From Bacillus sp. V3B (GTDB lineage Bacteria > Bacillota > Bacilli > Bacillales > Cytobacillaceae): 64,000 bases of DNA. The stretch is from contig NZ_JAETXM010000005.1 in NCBI RefSeq assembly GCF_024494465.1, positions 1 through 64,000 of the forward strand, read 5' to 3'. The notes beneath the pieces are model-generated. The model had not been told where the DNA came from. It was given only the letters and a program-made list of their open reading frames with translations, and searched no databases. Shown here piece by piece: positions 1 to 6,762 of the stretch. Each line of letters opens with the position of its first letter. Position 1 is the stretch's first letter. The position numbers were made by a program, and so were the translations under genes.

Positions 1-196
1 CATTAGCCCAAGCGTTTTTGTATGCTAAATACACTGCTATTCAATGGTTACTATGCCTTTTCTCTGTTTATAAAGGAAATCAGACTTATTACGTCGAAGT
101 GTTTTTTAATTATTTCTGCATTGTTCAACTATCTAATCGTGCGATGATAGGAGAACCATTACGTCATTTTGTCTATATAAGAGGGGGAGGGGCTCT

Positions 197-1363
197 ATGG
201 ACCATTTTGTTTCTTTGACAAAGGAAAAGATTGTAGAACTGATTTCATATGCGGAATTCCAAGTGGTTTATACTGCTCCAGCAATGGATTATGACGTTGC
301 GAATGAAATTGTTCAATTTGCAAAGAGAACCTGTATCGACCAGGTTGCTGTGCATTTAGATCTTAGTGCAGATGTGTATCGAGAAGGATTTGGTGATGAG
401 GATGCTCTTGATACTTTGCTGAAAGAGGGGATACGTGTCACAGATATACAAGGGTTAAGAGTAGGTGTCTTATTAGTCGATGACAAGGGATGGGTATTCT
501 CACCGACATCTAAATTAACTCTTAGGAATGGAAAAGTCCAACAAAAAAATGCCATCCTTCAAGGGGGTGAAAAGGAAGACCGTCTATTTGAAGGTACTAC
601 TACACAAGAAGAAACGTTAGGGAAAGAAAGGGTTGAGCGATTAAAGAAAGAGCTGAAAGAACAACCTTTACCAAACTTTGACTTACAACGTTTATTATCA
701 GAATATCGGTGCCTTATTCAGTTTGTCGAAATCACCTTTAAGGGAGCGCACTTAGGACAAACCACGATAAAAATTCCAAGTGAATTATTAAATGTAACAA
801 AGAAAAAAGGTTTTGAGGATAAAATGAAAGCCTCTTATCGATTATTTGATGAGGATTTTCTTAAGATCACAAAACCTTTAAAGGGAGAGGTTGATGATTT
901 GCGGGAAAGGTATACTCGTGCTCTTTCAAAAAACTATGGCCGCGTCATCTTGATGAAAAATAAAGTAGAGTTTGAGAAGGAATACCAAGTGATTATGAAA
1001 AAAATGGAACAGTATAAAATTGATTTAAATCATCAAGTCCATGAACAAATTCAAAGGACGAAACAGGAACTAATGGATTATTTTACACCCGTCATCATGG
1101 AAAATCCTCCGGAACATCTGCTACAGTGGGCAAGGAAGCCCAAGGAGCAAGAAGTAAAAAACTATATTGATTGGCTTCTTGGCAGGGAAATCCCTACCTC
1201 TGAACAAGTCTTGAAACGGATTGAGTTTTATTATGTATTTAAGGATATAACAGAAGAAATTTTGAAGGATACCCATTTTTATCGTGAATTAGAAAAAGCT
1301 TTTAAAGATGAGTATATGTACTGGCCACATCAAAAGCAAAATCAAGTGGAGTTTTCTTTATAA
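197..1363 (+). CDS. Conserved hypothetical protein, possibly PLD-like N-terminal fold
   Basis: A 388-residue soluble protein with no signal peptide or membrane segment. The N-terminal ~110 residues (a run around VHLDLSADVYREGFG, then VGVLLVDDKGWVFSPT) recall one half of a phospholipase-D-like module, but I see no HKD motif, so enzymatic activity is not supported. Residues ~130-388 are charged and helical (many K/E), suggesting coiled coil. The start is chosen because the purine-rich GAGGGGGAGGGG lies 6-8 bases upstream of the ATG. It is followed five bases after the stop by a palindromic REP copy that probably terminates it. It is convergent with the dacC-like gene. I do not recognise a named function; the reading frame itself is convincing. 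Confidence 0.82.
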   Translation: MDHFVSLTKEKIVELISYAEFQVVYTAPAMDYDVANEIVQFAKRTCIDQVAVHLDLSADVYREGFGDEDALDTLLKEGIRVTDIQGLRVGVLLVDDKGWVFSPTSKLTLRNGKVQQKNAILQGGEKEDRLFEGTTTQEETLGKERVERLKKELKEQPLPNFDLQRLLSEYRCLIQFVEITFKGAHLGQTTIKIPSELLNVTKKKGFEDKMKASYRLFDEDFLKITKPLKGEVDDLRERYTRALSKNYGRVILMKNKVEFEKEYQVIMKKMEQYKIDLNHQVHEQIQRTKQELMDYFTPVIMENPPEHLLQWARKPKEQEVKNYIDWLLGREIPTSEQVLKRIEFYYVFKDITEEILKDTHFYRELEKAFKDEYMYWPHQKQNQVEFSL

Positions 1364-1367
1364 AAAT

Positions 1368-1411
1368 AAGTGTCAGGCACCATCCAATTTTTGGATGGTG
1401 CCTGGCACTTA
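1368..1411. repeat. REP-like palindrome, copy 1
   Basis: Near-perfect inverted repeat with arms of the GTGCCAGGCACCATCC type (first arm has GTGTCAGG) around a short TTT loop, followed by a T-run. It sits five bases after the stop of the gene at 197-1363 and between two convergent genes, so it can act as a bidirectional terminator. Confidence 0.9.
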
Positions 1412-1470
1412 TTTTTTGTTTTTTGGTACAATAGAAGGAATCAGGGGCCGGTTTTCTGTTTCCTCTTTGT

Positions 1471-2982
1471 TTATAGCCCGGTCAAGATTTTAACGATTTC
1501 ATCTTCTATCGATTTTACGGAGTCGCTCAGATGGTTATTAATCATAATGGAGAATATCCATTTTTCGCCACTTGTTGTTGTGACATATCCTGATAATGTG
1601 GAAACGCCAGCTATTGTTCCTGTCTTTGCTTTTACGTTCCCTTTTACAGGTTTTTCCGTTAAACGAGAACGCAACGTTCCTCCTACTAAGCGATCGGGTA
1701 TGCCAGCAACAGGTAAGGAATGCTCAAATTCATGGAACCAGCTTTTCTTCTGTATCGCATAAAGGAATTGGGAAAGTTCATTGGCTGGAATCATGTTTTT
1801 ATGGGACATTCCCGAACCATCACGAAGCAGGAATGTTCTCGGGTCAATTCCAAAGCTAGTTACCGTTTCCTCTATCACTTGAAGACCTTTATCCCAACTA
1901 CCTTCACCGTACATGACCTTTCCTATTTCTTTTGTAAGAATTTCACCGTGTCCATTGTTACTCAATTTCATAAAGGGAATGATCAGATCTTTTAAAGGCA
2001 TTGATTTTTTATCAGTAAGTAATGTTGCATTCTTTGGCGTAATGCCTATTTTTAACTCTGTTTTCCCACTGAATTTTATACCGTTTTCTTGAAGAGACTT
2101 TTTAAATACATCTAGTGCGTATTTGGTTGGTTCCCAAACAGCCACCCATGATCTTGATACTTCCCCATTTAACGGTATCGTACCATTTACGATGATGGTA
2201 TTAGTTCCATGTTCTCTTTCGATTGAGACCTTTTTTGGAGCTTCTTGATCAACCGTTTTCGTTTGATTGATGATGTTCACGTATTCCGTAGCCGGTGTTA
2301 GGGCTAACCTAGCAGGCTCTCCGACTTTTGAAGCTGGACTTACTTCAACGATCACGGTCCCGGCATCATAGTCTTTATTGGGAGAAAGAGTTAAAGCTGA
2401 AACCTGGGCACCCGTGTAGTTCGACTCGTCGGACCAGTTCAGATCTTGGGATAGCCTGACATCATCATACCAACTGTCATCCCCGATTATATTCCCGTTT
2501 ATTTGATGAATGCCGCTTTCTTTCAAATCTTTAGCCCATTGATCAAAGTCTGTTTTCAAAAGGGTCGGATCTCCTTTTCCTTTTACATAGACATCCCCTT
2601 GAAGGATATTCTCTTTTATTTTCCCATCTATCCATACTTCTGTTGAGAATTGGTACTCAATTCCTAATGTTTCTAAAGCAGAGACAACTGTCAGCAACTT
2701 CATATTGGAAGCGGGGTGTAATCGTGTATCACCAAAAGAAGAGTATATGATCTCTCCTGTATCCCCTTTTCGAATGCTTACGCCTGTTATAGCTCCATTC
2801 AAACGTTCATCCTTTAGAATGCTTTCTATTTGAGCCGTTACTAGTGAAGCTTGATTTATTCCTTCTTGTGTAGCTTCTTCGAATGTTGTTGTAGGAACAG
2901 CTTGAACAGGTAATGGTAAAAACACAACCACTATCATGTGAAATAACAACAACCATTTCTTTGAAATTAGACTATTATACAA
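1471..2982 (-). CDS. dacC: D-alanyl-D-alanine carboxypeptidase/endopeptidase (PBP4, peptidase S13)
   Basis: A 503-residue penicillin-binding protein of the S13/DacB-DacC family, which trims D-Ala from peptidoglycan stem peptides or cleaves cross-links outside the membrane. An N-terminal hydrophobic segment (~residues 8-28, ending VQA) is a signal peptide. The three active-site motifs are present: SxxK as SNMK in HPASNMKLL (~residue 93), SxN as SNN in KLSNNGHGE (~residue 342), and KTG in KAKTGTIAG (~residue 454). The length matches B. subtilis DacC (about 490). The intact motif set argues for an active enzyme. In B. subtilis the orthologue is expressed in stationary phase; no sigma-H promoter was verified here. 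Confidence 0.92.
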   Translation of the reverse strand: MYNSLISKKWLLLFHMIVVVFLPLPVQAVPTTTFEEATQEGINQASLVTAQIESILKDERLNGAITGVSIRKGDTGEIIYSSFGDTRLHPASNMKLLTVVSALETLGIEYQFSTEVWIDGKIKENILQGDVYVKGKGDPTLLKTDFDQWAKDLKESGIHQINGNIIGDDSWYDDVRLSQDLNWSDESNYTGAQVSALTLSPNKDYDAGTVIVEVSPASKVGEPARLALTPATEYVNIINQTKTVDQEAPKKVSIEREHGTNTIIVNGTIPLNGEVSRSWVAVWEPTKYALDVFKKSLQENGIKFSGKTELKIGITPKNATLLTDKKSMPLKDLIIPFMKLSNNGHGEILTKEIGKVMYGEGSWDKGLQVIEETVTSFGIDPRTFLLRDGSGMSHKNMIPANELSQFLYAIQKKSWFHEFEHSLPVAGIPDRLVGGTLRSRLTEKPVKGNVKAKTGTIAGVSTLSGYVTTTSGEKWIFSIMINNHLSDSVKSIEDEIVKILTGL

Positions 2983-3164
2983 AAAACTATCACACCCATC
3001 ATTATTGGTAATATATCCCCATTATTCCATAAAGCTATGCAAGCTAATCACTTTAAATTAAAAAGCGCATAGTCTCTGATACTGTTTGTTAATACAAGCC
3101 TAGTGCAAAGGCAACCAATCCAACAACCGCAAGAATTTTTCTTTTTATCTTATATTTATTAAAC

Positions 3165-3437
3165 ACGAATTTGGATGAGAAAAGTGGAAAGTTCTTTGAA
3201 AAGGAATTGTTTAAACAAACTCTGGAAAAAGTAGAGAAAGTTCGAAAGATAGCTGAGGCAAAGGCTATAGAAGTGGCTCATGTCGTTCTTGCTTGGTATT
3301 TGACACGTGATCCCACAGATGTCATTATTCCAGGAGCGAAGAGAGCAGACCAAGTGATTCAAAATTTAAGAACGTTAGAAGTTTCATTAACAGTAGAAGA
3401 GATTCAAGAAATAGATCGGATTTTTCAAAAACAATAG
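3165..3437 (+). pseudogene. Aldo/keto reductase, C-terminal fragment
   Basis: About 88 codons matching only the end of aldo/keto reductases: a helix region, then HVVLAWYLTRDPTDVIIPGAK (NADP-binding VIPGA segment) and a C-terminal helix with VEEIQEID. The first ~200 residues, including the catalytic Asp-Tyr-Lys-His tetrad, are absent, and no RBS precedes the frame. The sequence just upstream (3089-3160) reads on the minus strand as the tail of an unrelated small membrane protein, so a junction probably lies near 3160. Seen: fragment. Inferred: deletion remnant. Confidence 0.8.
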
Positions 3438-3464
3438 AAATGATAAAAAAGTGAACAGTCCTTG

Positions 3465-3920
3465 TTACTGTTCTCTATCTGTTCCATTCGTTTTAGGGTT
3501 CTTTATGAGTGTTTTATCTAACTCGCGCATTTGATCATATGACTTTAATAGTCGTTGGGGTACCAAAGTTCTCCCATATTCCCAAGCATTTGTTTCAATT
3601 TCAGATTTAAGCTTTTCTTTTTCTTCCTCGTGACCATACATGAGAATCCTTAAATCATGTTTGTTCCTCTTGAAATCTAAATAATACCCAATCTCATGGT
3701 AAAGGATTATTTTAACGTAGTTTTCAGTAGTCTCTTTAATATTAACTTTCATTATACTTATATATCCGTTCACTTTAAGATAATTAAATTTGATCGTATT
3801 GGTCGACACGTTATAACTCATAGGTGTAGTGAGATCATTGTTGAACTCATAATGAATAGTTAAATTGTGCTCATTTAATGTATCTTTAATGATCTTCTCG
3901 ATATCCCATATATAAAGCAT
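3465..3920 (-). CDS. Hypothetical protein with degenerate HExxH-like motif
   Basis: 151 residues, soluble, charged. Around residue 95 it reads LYHEIGYYLDF, the position where metallopeptidase-like (ImmA/IrrE or SprT-like) proteins have HEIGHYLDF; here the second histidine is tyrosine, so the zinc site would be incomplete. An RBS (AAAGG) lies upstream of the ATG. A small inverted repeat (AGTGAACAGT/ACTGTTC, 3451-3477) overlaps the stop codon and could terminate it. No operon partner. The family assignment is tentative: an extracellular-toxin-like or inactivated protease is possible, as is an unrelated protein. Confidence 0.6.
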   Translation of the reverse strand: MLYIWDIEKIIKDTLNEHNLTIHYEFNNDLTTPMSYNVSTNTIKFNYLKVNGYISIMKVNIKETTENYVKIILYHEIGYYLDFKRNKHDLRILMYGHEEEKEKLKSEIETNAWEYGRTLVPQRLLKSYDQMRELDKTLIKNPKTNGTDREQ

Positions 3921-4249
3921 TTTAGTATCCCTTTCCTTTAAATAACGTTATTACTTAAAGTTTTTTTGTACCATCAATATAATAAGACTTTTCTATTTTT
4001 GTCAAATGAATTACCTCGATAGAAGCAGGAGAGGGTTTTCGTACTTCCAAGAACTAAAAAAATATAGAGAAGAATCGTGTTTCTTTAAATTAAAGGCATC
4101 AACAATGCTATTTAACAAAGCCGAATGAAAAAAAGAGGCTGTTTCAAAAGCCAAAGGTGACAGGCACCTTTACTTTTGAAACAGCCTTTTTATTACTTCA
4201 CGGTTAAATGAATCTATAAAATGATATCATAATCAGCATGAAAGTCCTT
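3921..4249. other. Intergenic stretch
   Basis: A+T-rich sequence without a supported gene. The only structure is the inverted repeat at 4136-4191, listed separately. Confidence 0.6.
4136..4191. repeat. Inverted repeat of the second family (GGCTGT..C-AAAAG), copy 1
   Basis: The outer arms GAGGCTGTTTCAAAAG and CTTTTGAAACAGCCTTTTT pair; inside lies GGTGACAGGCACC, the core shared with the REP family. Ends in a T-run, so terminator activity is likely. Related copies are at 21804, 54957 and 56576. Confidence 0.75.
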
Positions 4250-4414
4250 CTACACAGCAACTAATGCAGGAGAAGGAGAAGGATAATGATAGTTAATCAC
4301 CTCGGTAAGTATTTTGAAACCATAAATGCTCTTAAAAGCTTCCCTTGCCTCATGTTCTGTGTCAAATTCAAACATAGTAGTTTTATCCTTCAAATAGACG
4401 GTGATTACCCACAT
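4250..4414 (-). CDS. Small conserved-looking protein of 54 residues
   Basis: A short reading frame starting MWVITVYLKDKTTMFEFDTE and ending SPSPALVAV. It has a full AGGAGG ribosome binding site 10-15 bases before the ATG. The composition (alternating beta-strand then amphipathic helix EAREAFKSI) suggests a compact alpha/beta protein. I recall very similar short proteins in Bacillus genomes but know no function. The frame is clean and the RBS strong, so I consider it real. Confidence 0.7.
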   Translation of the reverse strand: MWVITVYLKDKTTMFEFDTEHEAREAFKSIYGFKILTEVINYHYPSPSPALVAV

Positions 4415-4659
4415 TATTAATTTACATCCTCCTATAAAAAAATATTTTTTTGTTACTAAAAGTTATTATGCACAATTCAAAATGAAATGGAAATACTTTC
4501 AACAAAATAAGTCAAAAAGTTACAAAAATAGTTTCTTAGTCTTCGTTTAAAGTAATCGTTTTTGTTAAATTTGTTGTGTTTGCATAAGAATGAATCGCTT
4601 AGTAGTAATATACCAACTTTTATTTTAATTATGGTATTGTTGACTGTATGAATAGGTTA

Positions 4660-4792
4660 GAAGGAGTAACCATTGGTTGAATTTTATCCCGTCTTAACGG
4701 CGGTAAAATCCCTACATCAAGACTTCGAGAAAATGGAGGAGGGATTGTTGGGGATCAACTAAAATAGTCAGTCTGTATGAATTCTGCCTATT
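4660..4792 (+). mobile_element. Transposon-end-like remnant (IS200/IS605-type right end suspected), copy A
   Basis: From 4692, GTCTTAACGGCGGTAAAATC followed by a stem (ATCCCTAC...GGAGGGATTG) and GGGGATCAACT resembles the segment at 11806-11880 base for base over about 75 positions. Such conserved GTCTTAACGGGCAGTAA...GGGGATCAACTGCCC segments accompany tnpB-type genes of IS200/IS605 elements (from memory; not checked), where the structured end encodes a guide-type RNA. No transposase frame remains here. It lies directly upstream of the AEC transporter gene. Confidence 0.4.
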
Positions 4793-4851
4793 CGAAATGT
4801 ATTTGCCGGATGATTCTATACTATTTTAGTAGACAGAGAGGAAATCTTATC

Positions 4852-5775
4852 ATGATTCAAAATCTTTTTTCAACACTTTTTCAAGTCATTGTTCCGCTTT
4901 CTATACCTGTTATGGTTGGGGCACTGCTTAGTCACTATAAGCAACTGGAAATAAAGCCGCTATTAACGCTAGTATTATACTATTTAAGCCCAGCCTTAAT
5001 TTTTGATACACTAATGACTGCGCAAGTTTCACAGCAGGATATCTATTTAACATTTACTTTTTCACTAGTAAATCTTTTGCTGCTTTGGGCGATCGCTAAT
5101 GGTGTCGGGAAACTATTTAAATTGCCATCCACTGATATTGCAGGCCTTACGCTTATTTCCGCTTTTACGAACAGTGTCAATTATGGAATCCCGCTCGTGT
5201 TACTGGCTTTTGGTCAGCTAGGGCTGGACAAGGCATCCGTTTACGTTGTCCTTCAAATGGTTATTGTGAATACGGTAGGAATCTATTTTGCTGCACGTTC
5301 ACATTTTACGATTAAAAACGCGGTTAAATCCGTATTTTCTCTCCCAGCGATTTATGCTGCCTTGTTGGCTCTTTTGTTTCGCAGCTTACATCTATCCTTG
5401 CCGATCGGGATAGCTAGTGGTGTTTCCATGATTGCAGAAGCATACTCACCAGTTGTGTTGGCTATTTTAGGAGTCCAGATGATGAATGTGAAAACAGAAA
5501 AGCTGGATCGGACAACTCAAACTACGTTTTGGACAGGCATGGGAATTCGATTACTTGTCTCACCGATCATTGCTTTAATTAGTTTATATCTCTTAAATAT
5601 CGAAGGAATACTACACTCGGTTCTATTGGTCTTGGCATGTATGCCGGTCGCAGTGAATGCTGGAATTCTAGCTGAAAAGTTTAATGCTGCCCCCAAAATT
5701 GTCACCAAATGTATTCTTTGGACGACACTCCTTTCCTTTATTGTTTTGCCGTTTCTTATTGTGTTAGTCAAGTAA
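4852..5775 (+). CDS. Auxin efflux carrier (AEC) family transporter
   Basis: About 308 residues with roughly ten hydrophobic helices in the 5+5 arrangement of the AEC/bile-acid-sodium-symporter fold. The family moves small organic anions (malate, malonate, auxin-like acids) through the cytoplasmic membrane. The N-terminal VPLSIPVMVGALLSHY and the mid-protein TLISAFTNSVNYGIPLVL (conserved NxxYGxP) fit the family. The ATG at 4852 is chosen, preceded by AGAGAGGAAA; the longer frame from 4777 would start inside the transposon-end remnant. A REP copy follows the stop by five bases. Substrate unknown. Confidence 0.87.
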   Translation: MIQNLFSTLFQVIVPLSIPVMVGALLSHYKQLEIKPLLTLVLYYLSPALIFDTLMTAQVSQQDIYLTFTFSLVNLLLLWAIANGVGKLFKLPSTDIAGLTLISAFTNSVNYGIPLVLLAFGQLGLDKASVYVVLQMVIVNTVGIYFAARSHFTIKNAVKSVFSLPAIYAALLALLFRSLHLSLPIGIASGVSMIAEAYSPVVLAILGVQMMNVKTEKLDRTTQTTFWTGMGIRLLVSPIIALISLYLLNIEGILHSVLLVLACMPVAVNAGILAEKFNAAPKIVTKCILWTTLLSFIVLPFLIVLVK

Positions 5776-5780
5776 CAAAA

Positions 5781-5824
5781 AAGTGCTAGGCACCATCTAT
5801 TTTTTGGATGGTGCCTAGCACTTT
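5781..5824. repeat. REP-like palindrome, copy 2
   Basis: Arms AAGTGCTAGGCACCATC / GATGGTGCCTAGCACTT with compensating changes on both arms (CTAGG/CCTAG), which supports selection for, or maintenance of, the hairpin. Located between two convergent stops and flanked by A- and T-runs, so it is a plausible bidirectional terminator. Confidence 0.92.
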
Positions 5825-6463
5825 TTAACGGAGTAGATAAAGCACGGAGAAGAAGTGACAAACGGTGCCACATAAGACAAATAGGTGCCAAACAGCGTGA
5901 TGATGTTTGAATAATCTCCAAATATAGAAGACAGCTCCTACTGTATAGAAGATCCCGCCAAGGGCTAATAGTAGTAAACCAGTTGGGTGAAGATTCGCTG
6001 CTAAACTATTCCACACGAAGACGATCAACCAACCCATGACGACATAGACAATGGTAGAAGTAAAAAGGAATTTTTTCACGAAAAAAGATTTAAATACGGT
6101 TCCCCCAATAGCAAGACCCCATACAATTCCAAACAATGTCCATCCGATCCAGCCTTTAACAGCAATGAATAAAAAAGGAGTGTAGGTACCGGCAATAAAG
6201 AAATAAATGGAGGAATGATCCATAACCTCGAAAAAGTCTTTCGCTCGTCCGGGACGAAGGGCGTGAACAAGCGTTGAAGAGGTATATAAAAGAACCATCG
6301 TAACGCCAAATAAAGTGAAACTAACAATATGCCATAAGGTCCCATAAAGTGATGCAAAAACGATTAAAATAACAAGAGCGGCCACACTTAGTAATGCTCC
6401 GATTCCGTGGGTGATGGAATTCGATATTTCTTCTCCTTTTGAAAATAGATGCGTATCTGCCAA
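5825..6463 (-). CDS. Hemolysin III family (PAQR/TrhA) membrane protein
   Basis: 212 residues, seven predicted membrane helices. Family motifs are visible: NSITHGIGALLS near residue 15, HALRPGRAKDFFEVMDHSSIYF with the conserved Ser/His/Asp metal-site residues near residues 67-88, and the C-terminal HHHAVWHLFVLCGTVCHFF. The bacterial members (B. subtilis YplQ, E. coli TrhA) affect membrane lipid homeostasis; hemolysis is not established. TTG start with GGAAGGGAA upstream. It ends directly at the REP palindrome. Confidence 0.9.
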   Translation of the reverse strand: MADTHLFSKGEEISNSITHGIGALLSVAALVILIVFASLYGTLWHIVSFTLFGVTMVLLYTSSTLVHALRPGRAKDFFEVMDHSSIYFFIAGTYTPFLFIAVKGWIGWTLFGIVWGLAIGGTVFKSFFVKKFLFTSTIVYVVMGWLIVFVWNSLAANLHPTGLLLLALGGIFYTVGAVFYIWRLFKHHHAVWHLFVLCGTVCHFFSVLYLLR

Positions 6464-6762
6464 GTTTGTTCCCTTCCTTTCCGTTCTCGTCTAACCATTT
6501 CCTACTTAAATTATGAAAAAATGATGGTTCTTATTTATTTCATCCTTACATAGTCAGGTCCCAAATGCACCCTTTTTCATTTTTTCTCATAAACATCATA
6601 ATAAAAAGTCCTCCAAACTTATGAGAGCTTGCCCTTATTATATTCCATTATCGCTAGCCTTTACTAGTGCCCTTAGTTTATGCTCTAGCGACCACCCAAA
6701 GCTGGTTATGATATAATTTTAACTAAAATCGGAGATGGAAACAGGTGTAGGAGGTATAAAAA

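Noticed and set aside
18-218. Open frame of 66 codons overlapping the start of the first gene
   Set aside because: No RBS, unusual composition, and the real start at 197 with its purine-rich leader lies inside it.
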